This document shows, one piece after another, positions 12,010 to 23,475 of a stretch of DNA of 64,000 bases. The notes under the pieces are model-generated. The model searched no databases. It worked only from the letters and a program-made list of their open reading frames with translations, and had not been told where the DNA came from. The position numbers and the translations under genes are program-made. Location: NCBI GenBank assembly GCA_023101885.1, contig JALPQD010000026.1, forward strand, positions 10,276,997-10,340,996. Direction: 5' to 3'. The number at the start of each line of letters is the position of its first letter. Positions within the stretch are counted from its first letter, which is position 1. This DNA is from Typhlomys cinereus (Eukaryota; Chordata; Mammalia; Rodentia; Platacanthomyidae).

Positions 12010-12028
12010 AAATAAATAAATTAAAAAA
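11692..12028 (+). mobile_element. full-length tRNA-derived SINE, B2 superfamily
   Basis: The element has an A box (TGGCTCAGGGG) and a B box (GAGTTCAGATCCC) in the expected tRNA spacing. Its body carries 'ggtgggcggagcctgggga' and 'cttggtcctccacacag', followed by (TC)n at 11926-11978, (CA)n at 11981-12003 and AAATAAATAAA plus an A-run. A near-perfect 12-bp TSD, AATTCAGYCCAG, lies at 11680-11691 and 12029-12040. It is the reference copy for this family here because both ends are defined. RNA polymerase III transcription is expected from the boxes. Confidence 0.88.
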
Positions 12029-12379
12029 AATTCAGTCCAGCGTCCTTCCAGAAGCAGGTTCCTTGGTGTATAGTACAAGAGGATCTTGTAGCCACGACAT
12101 TGTCATCACTCTCAGAAGCTTATTGTGACATCAATTGGCAGCCCGTGGCCAATGTGCTGGGCCAGTTCCTTGCTTCTTGATGTGTAACCTGTCAAATTAA
12201 CATGTCATTCACCATTTTACACGGCTGAGAACAGCTGGAGAAAGGATTCCTATCTAATGACATGTGAGAGCTACATAAAACTCAGATTTCAGTATTCACA
12301 GGCGAGCTCCTATCGCCACTGCGCTGCATTCATTTGTCTTGGTGTGACCCACGTCTTCTTTCACACTGTAACGAGGTCA

Positions 12380-12468
12380 GTGGGTTGATGTGACAGTGGC
12401 CATCTGGCCTGCAGATCCTGCAGTAGTTACCATCTGGCTCTTTACAGGAAAACATTTGCTGACCCCTG
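12380..12468. mobile_element. hAT-Charlie type MITE end fragment
   Basis: 'agttaccatctggctcttta' followed by 'aacatttgctgacccctg' matches the well-known terminal region of a mammalian hAT-Charlie MITE, whose consensus runs tactatctggccctttacag then agtttgctgacccctg. Only one end is kept. Confidence 0.7.
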
Positions 12469-14479
12469 GGTTTGCATGATGCTGTGTTCTTGTGCCCGTG
12501 AGAGCATCTGTGTATTTCACTGGGGTGGGGGGAGCGCTTGTAAGTTCCTGTAGCCACTGTAGAAATAAGCAGACACTGAGGGCTGTTTGTTTGCAGAACA
12601 CTGTGACCCTCGAAAGGAGGGCCTGGATAGAGAATCATATCTGTATGAAAGACCTCTTGACTACTGCTGTCTCTCTCTTTTTCTCTCTGCACATGATGGA
12701 TTAGAGAATTATGCCAGAATCATTATTTTTGCAAACTGTGCTATGAAATGGATTAGGTGGTCAGGTAAGCACGGGAAGCACAGGTGAGCAAAACCTGGCA
12801 GGTGTCTTCACCATAGGCCTCGTGGGGCTTGAACATGCAGATGTCTGTGGTGACTTTCAGAAAGGGAAATATCTGTTTGGGTGCACATCACCCCCAGAGG
12901 TGTTCCATGAAAAAATGAGGTCTGCCAAGACTTAGCGTCAGGGGTGGCAGATGGGAGTCTTTTCTGGAAAGATTAAGCCATTCCCTTCCCCATCAAAGGG
13001 ACACACACAAAACCACTGGACACAGTCCCTGATCTTGTTTCGTCTGGGACATCTTCCAAGGCCAGGATCCCGAGACCCTCAGGTAATCATGGGACATGGC
13101 AGGCTTTACATAGGAGACTGACTTGCCACCTGCAGAGATTCTTGGGGCAAAGTCAAGATCATGAACCAGAAAGAGACCAGCTGCAATGTCCATCTGAAGG
13201 AATTGAAGAGGAATACTTCAAAACCTGAGCTGACCTTTGAAAGAATTCATGAGCATTGTCCAAGAGCAAGCAGAATTTGGGCAAAGGAAAGATCTGGGGT
13301 GTAGTTTTAGATCATGCTAAAGGTTCTGGGTCACAGGAGCAAATGCTTTCTATGGGGTGCCTAAAACCCTGGCTAGAGGTGAGAGAAGGTTTTAAGGACA
13401 CCAGGCTGGTTCAGAAAAAGTGAATCAACTAACAGTTGGATCTTGGGGTTCAGATGCATACATGGCCTAACAATCAAAGGCAAACCCTAAATTACACGTA
13501 AGAGGGAACATGGAAAGCTAAGTAAGTGTTATGTAATCTGTTGTCAGAACTGAGTGATTAATAACAGCTATAAACAAAATCCCCAAATTCAGGACAGTGA
13601 CAGATAAGGGACAGAAAAAAAGGATGAAGATCAAAGCTGAGAATGGACTTGGACATTCTAGAATGATCTCATGATGCCCAGGGGTCCCCTTCTTGGGTTA
13701 CCCACTACCATGATGGGTGGAGTTTGAAGATGCAGAATTGAGTATAGGAATCGTACAGGGACTGACTGGCTTTCAGAGCTTGGCGTCCACCTGTCACCCA
13801 GCAACGCTCTGGTCACAGCTGAGGTTTCTTGACCTTAATCCCTCTAGACTCTAAACTCAGAGCCTCTCTTTTCCATGTTTCCCTTTCCCAAGTACTTTCA
13901 CCCATTCCTTCAAGGATATGTATGTGTTTTGTGAAGAGCACTATGCCAGGTAAAGAGAGGTTGTGTTCTGAGTTCCTATCACCTCTGGGTCAAACTTCCC
14001 AATCCCAGACCCCAAGACGTCTCTCAGAAGGAGGTAGGCTACAGAAGGGGAATTTCAAACATATCTGTCTCAGCTCAGCAACTGAGCTACCTTCCCTCAG
14101 GGTTTCCTCGTGTATTTATGTTGGTGCAATTAAACGACCAGATAAATAATGGTTATTAAATGGGTAAATATATTCCTAAGGCAAAGAAGAGCTGGTGCCT
14201 CCAGACACATTGGCTGGACTCATTTGTTTATTTAGAATTTCCGGAGCACTGGGACATGAGGGTAATAGCAGGAAACTTCTGACACATCGTTCTGGCTGGT
14301 TAAATAGAGAAAGGTCTCAGGCTGACTTCAAGGGGAGAGGAGAGGGAAAGAGGTTGCTGTGGGTATTTTTAGATCTTTTCCTAACAAAAATCACCCATAC
14401 GCAAATCCTGGGATCTCTTTCAACACTTTTCTTTGGGCTATTAAAGCTGCAGAAATCACACAATTGAGCTACCTTTCCA
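12469..14479. other. unique non-coding DNA
   Basis: This is a long stretch without recognised repeats. The short frames show no protein character. Low repeat content over 2 kb contrasts with the retroelement-rich blocks elsewhere in the window. Confidence 0.5.
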
Positions 14480-15000
14480 CCCTTCACTGACAATCTTCAA
14501 ATAAAAGGCTCCTGGGCTGTAGTTTAATCTGAATAGATGGTTTGCCAAATAAAAAAAATGCCAGTTACAATAATTAGGAGAACATGCTGGTGGAGTTTGC
14601 AAGCCTTTATCTCCCTGACTGCCGGGGAACCAGAGAGCACGCTTATCTTGTGGGGCTTGTCTGAATGGAAGGCAGGGGGAAATATGGGCTTTGTGCTGAA
14701 ATGAATTTTCTGTCAGTGGAAACAGATTTCTGTTCTTGTGATAAATACAAAGCCAACACTTTATTTTTTAAAAAAATAACATGTTGGCCTTGGCCAAGGC
14801 TTTTGCTTCTTTATTTCAGTTATTTCATCTCCTGGACTAGACATTAAACATCAGGCTCTAATTTCATCAGCCACAGAGTACTGCCATATCTTGGAGTCAG
14901 CACTCAAGGTTATTATGCCATTTGTGACATTTCAAAAGAAACTGCATTCAGAAAAGTTGATGTACAGATGCACATTTATGCCAAACGCCCACATACAGGC
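14480..15000. promoter_or_regulatory. candidate conserved regulatory block
   Basis: AT-rich, repeat-free sequence with clustered homeodomain-type cores ('caataattagg', 'gttattaaat' just upstream at about 14150, 'tctaatttcatc') and a palindrome 'ccttggccaagg' near 14792. The texture is that of vertebrate enhancers. Conservation is not tested. Confidence 0.3.
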
Positions 15001-15424
15001 CATATGAGATACACATACACGCAGAGCTGGAGCAGTGGCCACTGATGGTCCATTGCTCACGATTTGGCTACTAGGCCAACATCAGACAGAAAGAGGCTTT
15101 CAGTTTTCTATTCTCTGTGTTCTTCCTGTTTCCTGATGATTCTCCTGGCTGAGCAGTTACTAGCTAAAATTAGGAGAAGGACAAATATTGGGAAGCAATT
15201 CAGGGGAAGGTAGGAATTGATGTGCCTTATATTCCCACTGGTGCAGCAGATTGAGGTCTAGCTTCAGAGGAAATCCCTAGAGATGGTCCCGAGTCTCATC
15301 TGCCTCACCTTCTTCACAGGTAGGTATGGGGAGTAAGGAAATTTGAAAGATTCGACTGCTGGTCCAAAATTTCACAGTCTACTTTTTAGGGGGGAGGAGT
15401 TATGTGGATTTGTATAGAAGGTTC

Positions 15425-15490
15425 ATATGTGTGTGTGTGCCTACATGTATGAGGGCACATGTGGTGTGTGTGTGTGTGTGTGTGTATGTG
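15425..15490. repeat. (GT)n microsatellite
   Basis: Two GT runs are separated by an interrupted ACATG-containing stretch. Confidence 0.92.
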
Positions 15491-15536
15491 TAAGCCTGAA
15501 GGTGATATCAAGTTTCTTCTTCACTTGCTCTCCACT

Positions 15537-15706
15537 TTCTAAAAAATATATTTTATCTATTTCTGTGAGAGGCAGGAAGAAAGAAGGAGACAAAGAAGGA
15601 GCATATGCGTGGCTTTCAGAAGTCAGTCCAGTCTGGGAAGCAAACTCAGATTGACATGCTTGTGAGTAGAAGCCTTATTCACTGAATAGTCTCACCCACC
15701 CTCTCT
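15537..15706 (-). mobile_element. B2/B3-type tRNA SINE, antisense
   Basis: The end 'ccttattcactgaatagtct' and then 'cacccacc' is the antisense of the tRNA-like head (GGTGGGTGAGA...). 'agcaaactcagattgacatg' covers the B box. The left side is a purine-rich 'gaggcaggaagaaagaagga' tail region. Confidence 0.6.
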
Positions 15707-15711
15707 CCTTT

Positions 15712-15903
15712 TATTATTATGAGACAGTACTCAGTTGTACTCAGAGTTTGCCACTTGACTGAGCCACCTGGGGATTCTCTTTGCCTCTTGTGTCCTGCCT
15801 GGGTTTATAGTTGGTTGCCACAGTTGCCTGGCCTTCACATAAGTTTTGGGGTTCTGAATGCCTGAGCAAGCACCATATCCACTGAACCATTTCCTTGACC
15901 CCC
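15712..15903 (-). mobile_element. B4-type composite SINE, antisense
   Basis: 'tatgagacagtactcag', 'cacctggggattctctttgc', 'cctgggtttatag' and 'ttgcctggc' are the antisense B1 half. 'gagcaagcaccatatccact' and 'gaaccatttccttgacccc' are the antisense tRNA half. It sits directly beside another antisense SINE. Confidence 0.65.
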
Positions 15904-16084
15904 TTTTAATGTTCGTTTTTAAAGTGTCTATATTTCTGATCTGCTTAGAAGATTGGCAACCTCCAAGCCTTTAACAGAAAAGAGCCGTCTTACCAATGCT
16001 AGTCCGAGAAGAACAATGATTTGGAGAATAATTTAAATAATATATGGCCTATGCATCCCTCTGCTTTGGTTCCTTCCAACAAAA

Positions 16085-16200
16085 CGCTTTGTGATGATGG
16101 AAAGTTAGGTCAGATGCTGTTTGTGTCTGTATCCTTACCATCCAGCACTGTGCTCACAGGCATCTATAAATGCCAGACACTTTATGAATGACAAACTGAA
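16085..16200 (+). mobile_element. L2 3' end fragment
   Basis: 'gtctgtatccttaccatcca', 'gcactgtgctcacaggcatc' and 'tataaatgccagacacttta' then 'tgaatgac' follow the L2 3' end order (...tatccccagcgcctagcacagtgcc...aataaatgtttgttgaatgaa). Confidence 0.5.
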
Positions 16201-16639
16201 GCTTAGGTTTTAACTGTTAGTTCCATTTGAATGTGAGTGACCTTATGTGGCTAGAAACTACAGGACCTCACAGGAATATCGATATTCCAGATAATCTCCA
16301 GAATCCTCCTAAGAGATCATTTCCACTGGAAGAGCAATTCACCGAGAAGCGATGATGTCCAGACAGAATCTCCGATGCGTTGTCTCCTGGAACCCTTACA
16401 GCAGCACTGTGATATGCATTGAAATATCACCTGATCTATAACCATTACACACATGGGTGTTTACTGAAAAGGGCGGAAGTGTAAAGCTGATAAGTAACAT
16501 GCCAGCTTCCCTCTCGTGTACGGTGTTCCAGTTGAGGTTCGAGTCCAAATCCACTTGACTCCACATGTTCAGTGGCATTTTATGTGAAATCAGCACAAAA
16601 CACGAGATGTCACTTTGGCCATACTTTTTACTGGGCTTC

Positions 16640-16880
16640 TTTTTAAATTACTTTTTGTTTGTTTATCATTTATTTATAAGAAATACAAAGCGATAGAAAG
16701 ACAGGGAGAGAGAAAAAGAGAGAAAGAATGAGCAGGCACACGTGTGTACTCATAGAAGCCAGAGGACAACTTTCAGAAGTCGGTTCTCTTCTTCCGCCCT
16801 GTGGGCTCTCTGGGGATGGAAGTCAGGTGGCCAGGTTTGTGAACAGGTCCCCTACCTGCTGAGCCACCTCGATGGCCCTA
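16640..16880 (-). mobile_element. B3-like tRNA SINE, antisense
   Basis: 'agaagccagaggacaacttt', 'cggttctcttcttccgccct', 'gggctctctggggatggaag' and 'gctgagccacctcgatggcc' reproduce the antisense order of rodent B2/B3 SINEs. The A-rich tail lies at the left as TTTATTTATAAG. Confidence 0.78.
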
Positions 16881-17478
16881 AATTTCGTTTCATACAATTC
16901 GTATTTGATAGGCAATAAGCTCCTTTAATTTAACAAACAGTAGCTTCACTGTGGTATTCAATGTTTTGTCAAGCTGTTTGCTCAAGAGTCCCAGCGAACC
17001 CTCCTTTCGTCTCACCCAGAACTGAGAATGTGTTTCATCTGTGTTGCCCTTGAACATTTTGGTACTGGCTTGCATTAAAGACAGTGTCTTACAAAGAGGC
17101 AGTAGGAGTATTCTAGGGATGACGTGAAGGATATTGCTTGCTTTCCTGTATTCCAGTGCTGTTAGACATGCACGTAAGAGGAATTGCTTTCTGAGCCAAG
17201 CAGCAAGAACAGGGCTGTTATCTGGGAGGAGGCAGCATGCATTGTCCAGCGCTAGACATGCAGCTGACTCTGCTGCCCTTTCAGCTTTCATCACCTGATC
17301 CTCAGAGCCAGACATTTTACTTCCCTTTGACACTATGCAGGAAGTTGTATCATGTTCCTTTTAACGCTTTCTCCTTGGACTAAGTCTTCCACCAAGTCTA
17401 TATTTCCACTTCCATTAGCTCTCTATTCTTAGGTAATCAGAGTTCAAAGTTATTCACTGCACAAGGACAGACCAATAG
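16881..17478. other. unique non-coding DNA
   Basis: An antisense frame of 147 codons (16890-17333) starts without a promoter or splice context and matches nothing I know. I treat it as chance. Confidence 0.45.
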
Positions 17479-17502
17479 GAGATAGATAGATAGATGATAG
17501 AT

Positions 17503-17545
<43 letters not shown>

Positions 17546-17820
17546 TGATTGATTGATAGATACATAAATGATAGATGAATGATGGAGAGATAGCTAAATG
17601 ATAGATTGACAGATAACCATATGGAAGTGTTTGAGATTGATGGAGATAATAAATAGCTAGGGGCGAATATGATGATAACCACAGAAAAAAATATGATAGT
17701 GATAGAGATGGTAGATAATAATAGGTATGAATAATAAACCATAGATAGAGAGGAAATGATAAATAGATTCATATAGATAACGTGATAGTAGATAGATAAT
17801 AGAGAGATATAAGTAGAGAC
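17479..17820. repeat. (GATA)n microsatellite with degenerate flank
   Basis: The purest part is 17479-17546 with GATA/GATT units. Degenerate GATA-like sequence continues to about 17820. The Tyr/Ser/Ile-rich antisense frame is a repeat translation. Confidence 0.93.
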
Positions 17821-18754
17821 AGAATTGCATAACACACTCCAAAACCATTATCAATATATTAAGACTAGAAACTGCAGAAGGGATAGCTCACAGATGAAGC
17901 TGAAGCTCATAATTGGTGATAATAGCTTCATGCAAATTCTTGAAGACCAATGTGTTTTACTCATGCACAGGCTGCCTTTTCTCCTTCACAAGAATGTTTA
18001 GGAAAAGGGAATGTGCAGGAAGAGTCTGGCGGTCACCATTTGGTACCAGGACAGATCAGAGCTCTGATGTAGAGGAGGGAAACAAGAGTTGCACGAACTA
18101 AGTAGAAATGACCCACAGCCTGCCTCTCAGAGCTGCCTGCCTCTCAGCACAGGTTCTATTGTGTAATCCATCAGAACAAGACTCCAGCTCTTGGTTAACC
18201 CAATTAGAAGGTTCCTGATTCATCATATGCACACGGAACTGGTATCAGCATGCAGGGTTCGTTAAAAGGAATAGGTACAGAACAACCAGGAGGATCCCAC
18301 ATCTATCCATAAGGACAGAAGAGCAACCAGTCCACTTGGCAGAGTAGGTTCACCTTTCAGCCAGAAAAGATCTAACATATGTAATAGTAATATGATGAAG
18401 GCAGTTTTATTTCATGTTCTCACACAATTGATGTGTGAGTGGGAGAGTATCTGAGGGACAACACTACATGCATGGCTGATGGTGAGAAAGTGTCAGAACA
18501 CAAATGGGCAAAACCATGAGGCCAACAAGGACTTCAGCCTGGCACAGTCGATTGGGCTGAACTGAATTAGATTGGATCGAACCACATTTAGTGACTTTTT
18601 TTAAAATTAGTATAAAGCCCACATAAGAATAGTGACTTAGGCAGCCTGACAGAATTCAGGACAGAAGAAACCATGTCAAGAAACATGGACCCAGCTGCTG
18701 ACATAAGAGATTTTACCATGTGACTCCAGACTAGCAGCCCAGCATGAACTGAGG
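17821..18754. other. unique non-coding DNA
   Basis: No recognised repeat. Near 18540-18585 there is a short internal run of ATTGGGCT/ATTGGATC-like units, but it is too short to call. Confidence 0.45.
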
Positions 18755-18875
18755 AGCACATTAGAAGTGTAATTCTCCAACCCTACTCCACATACCAAGA
18801 CTGCACTTGTGACCACATTGGTCAGACACATCTTCACAAAGTCAAGTTTGAGAAGCCCTGCTTTCAGCAGGCCAG
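18755..18875. mobile_element. possible MER5A-like hAT MITE
   Basis: 'gagcacattagaagtgtaat' and 'tctccaaccctactccacat', ending in 'aagtttgagaagccctg', resemble the inner and terminal parts of MER5A (cacattagaatcacc..., ...agtttgagaaccactg). Divergence is high. Confidence 0.45.
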
Positions 18876-19307
18876 TAAGGGCTTTACAGTCCGTGAGGTC
18901 CTTGCTGGCCATTCTAGCTGCAAATCCATATGTTATTTGGGAAGCAATTGGGTTAAGACCACATAGGATGCAAAAGTAGGCATGGCTCGATCTCATTCCT
19001 GAAAGCATTTAAAATTTCATTCAAGTGGGAGGTGAAATGAAAAATTGATATAAATATGGAAATTAAAGATAAATACATATCATGCAAAGGGTCAAATAAG
19101 GAGGGATGGGTCTGGTTAGATAAGAAATCAAGCAGGGAGTTTAGGAACTAGAGTAGGACAGAGAACAGTTACACAAAGACCCTGTTGGGGGGAGAGCAAA
19201 AGCCTATCGTCCAGTTTATTCCCAGCAGCCTCCCTGACAAACGTGGCATGTTGTCTCAGTCTGTCCACCTGTCCCTTCTACAGCGTGATGAGCCCTGCTA
19301 CTATTCG
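18876..19307. other. unique spacer
   Basis: AT-rich spacer without recognised elements. Confidence 0.5.
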
Positions 19308-19688
19308 CCCTTCCTTCCTTCCTTCCTTCCTTCCTTTCTTCCTTCCTTCCTTCCTTCCTTCCTTCCTTCCTTCCTTCCTTCCTTCCTTCCTTCCTTCCTG
19401 TTTTCTCCCTCCTTCCCTCCCTTTCTTTCTTCCTCACTCCCTCCTTTCCTCCCTCTCTCCCTTCCTTCCTCCCTCTCTCCCTCCATCCCTTCCTCCCTCC
19501 CTGTTTTCCTTCCTCCCTCTCTCCCTCCATCCCTTCCTCCCTCCTTCCCTCCCTTCCTTCCTTCCTTCTTCTCTTCCTTCCTTCCTTCCTTCCTTCCTTC
19601 CTTCCTTCCTTCCTTCCTTCCTTCCTTATTCCATTCTTCCTCATTCCTTTCTCTCTCTCTTTCTCTCTCTCTTTTCTTTCTTTTCTTT
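19308..19688. repeat. (TTCC)n polypyrimidine tract
   Basis: Two pure CCTT blocks (about 19308-19400 and 19555-19628) are joined by degenerate CCCT/TTCC sequence and end in a CTCTCT stretch. Over about 380 bp one strand is nearly all pyrimidine. This leaves overlapping Pro/Phe/Ser-rich and Lys/Gly/Arg-rich frames open on both strands, none of them a gene. Confidence 0.97.
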
Positions 19689-20984
19689 GTGCTTCTAGTG
19701 TGGATCATTCATTCACCAGAAATATGAATGAATAATGCCAGATTCAAGCACAGTGCACTGGACCATATTATGATGGAGATAGCAAGGCTTTCTGATGAAG
19801 TGGAATCCTTAGCCTCTACTTAAAAACCACAATTTTCTTTAACATGAAGTGTTTCAATCTCACCGCCTGGAGGATTGCTCACATTTCCTGTGCACTTTCT
19901 TTATGGACAGTCTCTGCTTTGAGACTCGGCTCAGCATGTAGCATGATTCCATGTTGTGGAATGAGACAGAGCTGTTAAGAGACAGTCTCTTAACATTGTT
20001 TCCTTTCCCCATCCACAGAGTAACATAAAGGAACATAAAATTGCTACTGTGAGGTCAGCTATTGCTATATATTTGCCCCAGAGTTTCCTAAACATTTATG
20101 GTAACGAGAAACTGAGATATCTTTTGAATGCACCATTTCCCAAGAAATGCTATGAGAACAGGGTTCCTGGAATTCACACAGACAGCCCTTGATGGCTTTT
20201 ATTATTAGGGGATAGGAAATGTCATTTTCCCTAAGGGATTTGTTTCTGTGAGCATGAGCAGGCAACTAGAAGGTGCTGCTTCTCATCTCTTCAGAGTGGA
20301 AAGTATCTGTTCTTTGCTTAGCTTTTCTGACAACTGGTACCCACGAAGCAGATCACAATGCCTAGAGTTGTGTGGGCAAGACCTGATGGTGCCCTGGGCT
20401 TCCCAGCCAGGAGGGAGTGGTAGACGTTGACTTGGGTCTCTCTGGGACCTGGAGGTCAGGAGAAGGGAGCAGCAAGAAAAACCAATAGAATGTTCCAGTC
20501 TAGAAGCCAGAAAGGATCTGGGCAGAGAGTCACCAGTCAAGGGATGAAATGCAGATGCAACTGAAGAAGTCAAGGGGTCAGCTCAGGTCAGGCAGATCAC
20601 CATGAAGCATGGAAAGTGGTTACTACCCACGTGGAAGTTCCGAAGGTCTTCATACACAACCTCCAAAGTCCAGAATATGGGAGGAGAGAGAGCTAACAAC
20701 CCAACTACTGATGAGAGACCAAGCTGGAGTAGAAGCTGCGTGCACAGTACCCTGTTTTTGTGCTGAAGTTAGCAACAGCATCGCCATTATGTTGAGTTCA
20801 TGCCAGGATGGTTGTCATGATTGGCTGAGCAGGTGGATCTTGGAAGCATCGCTTGAGTGCACTCTGGGTAAGGAGCATCTCTTGACCATCCGGTCCACCA
20901 GCATATGTGGCAGCCACAGCCTCTCCGGGACTGGCGGATGTGGCTTGTTTCTGATTCATATCAGGAGAGAGGAATTTCAGACCA
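19689..20984. other. unique non-coding DNA
   Basis: I recognise no repeat. A 139-codon frame at 20609-21028 runs into the SINE fragment that follows and has no domain. Confidence 0.45.
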
Positions 20985-21085
20985 CCACCATTTCCACTTG
21001 GCATTTTTATGTGAGGTCTAGGATCTGAACTCAGGTTTATTTACTTTCAAGACAAAGGTTTTAATCACCTCCTCATTCCATGTGG
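20985..21085 (-). mobile_element. tRNA-derived SINE head fragment, antisense
   Basis: 'gcatttttatgtgaggtcta', 'ggatctgaactcaggtttat' and 'aaaggttttaatcacc' parallel the 48600-48690 copy ('gcgtttttacatgagatct', 'gaggctttaatccttgag'). Tail and TSD are missing. Confidence 0.6.
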
Positions 21086-22399
21086 TGACCTTTCAACAGA
21101 ATTCACAATATATCCTTGAGGCCAGTCTCCCTGGACCACCCAGAGGGTAGACAGACAGCAACAGAGACACAAACAAACCCCACCCCACAGGACCCTGCCA
21201 CCGGGATGCCAGCCTGAGCTCTCTGCCACCAAGCTTTTCAGAGCCAGGTGCTGGGGGTGTGTTAATTGGATGAACAGTTTCATACGCTTGATGGCTTTGA
21301 TTTGTGCTATGGGGTGCTCCATCAAGATTTCTTAAACACAAATTGATCTTTGCTAATTCATGCGTCACTACTGAATATTTTGACACATGACACCTCCTCA
21401 CGTCGGAGAGTCTGTACAGGTTGGCACTCAGCAATTTTCCCAGAACTCAAAATTTCAGCTTAAACATTGACTCTCGGGAATCTATCCACACTGTCCCTGA
21501 ATACCCCTTTTCTGACCTTCTTACTCTGTCCTGCAATCCCAGCTCTCCTGTCCTCTTCTGGTTTTGCTTCGTGCCTGCTTCTTTCCTTCCACCTCCTCAC
21601 TCTCTAATCCTCTGTCCTCTCTAGTCCTTTCTCCACCCACTTCGTTTTCTTCCTTCCTGTGCCAACAAAAGCCTGCATCTTCCCTTCCCACCCTGACACC
21701 CGCCAGCTCCTCGGATCTCTCTTGGCTGACACCTTCTGCAGTCACTTCTCCCATCTGCTCCCTTGTCTCCTTCTCTATGTACTGCGATCGCCCCTTCTCC
21801 CCTGGGTCTGTGTCTCGCCTCAGTACTCTGCCCAGCCAGCTAGCCAGTGGGTGCAGGGCTACTGTGCCAGCGATAAATGTGAGAAAGAGAAAACAGGAGC
21901 TGTAGAATCCAGAACAAAAATGATAGACAAACCCAAACTCCTTCCCAGCTGCTGCCGGCACTGAGTACTGCCCCTCCCCCTCCAAGACCAGAGTAAAGCG
22001 AGCACACCCCACCTCAGTCCCCCAAGCAGCCCCTGTGAGTGCAAGCCTGCGCTTTAGCACATTACCTTGGTCAGGCATTCTGAGCATCGATGAACCTTTT
22101 TCAGTATTTGTGACAGGAATGGAAGAATCCATCCACAGTGCTGGACAGAGAAGAGCCCCCTCCACCCCCACACACACACAAACCCTCCACAGCACACCTG
22201 GGTGATTTATCAGTGATCAGTCTCAGACCCACAAAATGAGACATAAATCTAGCTTCATGACAATAATAATTCTAGATGAAACTATAATATGTACACATCT
22301 ATATAGGAAGACGCAATAGTACCATCTAGTCTGTTTGCCTCCTCCCCCAAGTAATCCAGCCCTGCTTCTCTATACACTCTTCCTGGTGACACCTCCTTG
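21086..22399. other. unique non-coding DNA
   Basis: An antisense frame of 224 codons (21521-22195) is the longest here. Its length comes from a pyrimidine-rich plus strand (about 21490-21720) that lacks stops in antisense. The product is Glu/Arg/Gly-rich low-complexity sequence in its C-terminal half and no family is recognisable. Confidence 0.45.
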
Positions 22400-22575
22400 C
22401 CAGGACCTTCCTCTTCTGTAGACACACTCCAAGTTCAAATCTCGCTAGCATACCTCTTGCTTGCTCCGGCTTCTGCCAGGAGAGGCCCTTCCTGTCCTCT
22501 CTTCCTACCTTCCTCTCCATCACGTTTAACTCCCAGCTCAAGCGTTACTTCCACTCTAAATGTTCCTTGGCCTAC
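22400..22575 (+). mobile_element. L2 fragment
   Basis: 'aactcccagctcaagcgtta' followed by 'cttccactctaaatgttcct' and 'tggcctac' matches the L2 stretch agctcaaatgtcacctcctccaggaagccttccctgac in order and spacing. Confidence 0.55.
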
Positions 22576-22844
22576 ATTACAGGATTCCTCATCTATTCCC
22601 AAGTATTTCTGAGGTGTGGGATGCTGGGCCGGGTGGGGGTGGAAGAGACTGTCCTCAGCCAACCCCGCTCTTGGGGCTTCTCACTTGGTCTGCACAGTGC
22701 ATCTTAGTAGACAGCCAGAATTCCAGCATTGCTGCTTGGCTTGCTTCTGGCTCACCTGCTGCATGGTTCTAAACCAAGGGAGGCACCGTTCTAGAATGAT
22801 CTGTGCATAAACAGTGTGAACTGAACACCTAAGAGAGTACGGAA

Positions 22845-22905
22845 ACACAGGCCAAGGAGATGAGAAGACTTGCCCAAGATCACACCCATCAAGTGAGTCT
22901 GAGCT
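22845..22905 (-). mobile_element. MIR fragment
   Basis: 'gagaagacttgcccaagatc' followed by 'acacccatcaagtgagt' is the antisense MIR core. Confidence 0.6.
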
Positions 22906-23309
22906 GTGGGTGCCCATCTCTCCCCTAACCCCTTCCCTGAGCTTCCCTGGGCGTCAAAGGCAATTTCTCCCTCATTTTATACTCGTGACTCGTGCCAAGC
23001 ATTGCCAGACTGTAGCTGACAGTCAGCAAGTAAAGGGGACAACCTCCCCCTCCCAATGATTCTGGAAGACTTGTTTTCAGTATCACATGGATCTTAGGGG
23101 CACAGGTGTATCTGTTTTCAAGTAAAATTAAATGTAAAGTTGCCAAGCGCAGAGTCAGCTTCAGTCCAATTTTCACCTCTGTATCATACAGGCTGACAAA
23201 TGTCCATTGCCTTTCCAATATCAGAAGTAACCAAGTAGAATTATTACCCGCAGCATAGCCAACTTTGAAGGCAGGCAACTGAGACCCAGTTCAAACAAAA
23301 TTCCCAGAT

Positions 23310-23395
23310 TAGCCTGATGTTATTAGTGAACAAGAAAGCTGAGGTATGAAATGATATATCCAAGGACATGTGTCAGTAAATACTAGGCCACAGAT
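23310..23395 (-). mobile_element. possible MIR fragment
   Basis: 'agctgaggtatgaaatgata' and 'ccaaggacatgtgtcagtaa' fit the antisense MIR core loosely. Confidence 0.35.
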
Positions 23396-23407
23396 CTGAA
23401 ACCACGT

Positions 23408-23411
23408 GCTC

Positions 23412-23453
<42 letters not shown>

Positions 23454-23475
23454 TGTATGTATGTGTGTGTGTGTG
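23408..23475. repeat. (GA)n(GT)n microsatellite
   Basis: A GA run (23410-23453) is followed by a TATG/GT run to 23475. Confidence 0.95.

Noticed and set aside
17437..17835. 132-codon Tyr/Ser/Ile-rich frame resembling a membrane protein
   Set aside because: Translation of antisense GATA repeat.
19185..19727. Long Pro/Phe/Ser- and Lys/Gly/Arg-rich frames
   Set aside because: Translations of the TTCC tract on both strands.
21521..22195. 224-codon antisense open frame
   Set aside because: Its length follows from a pyrimidine-rich plus strand. Half of the product is low-complexity Glu/Arg/Gly, and no domain or splice sites are seen.
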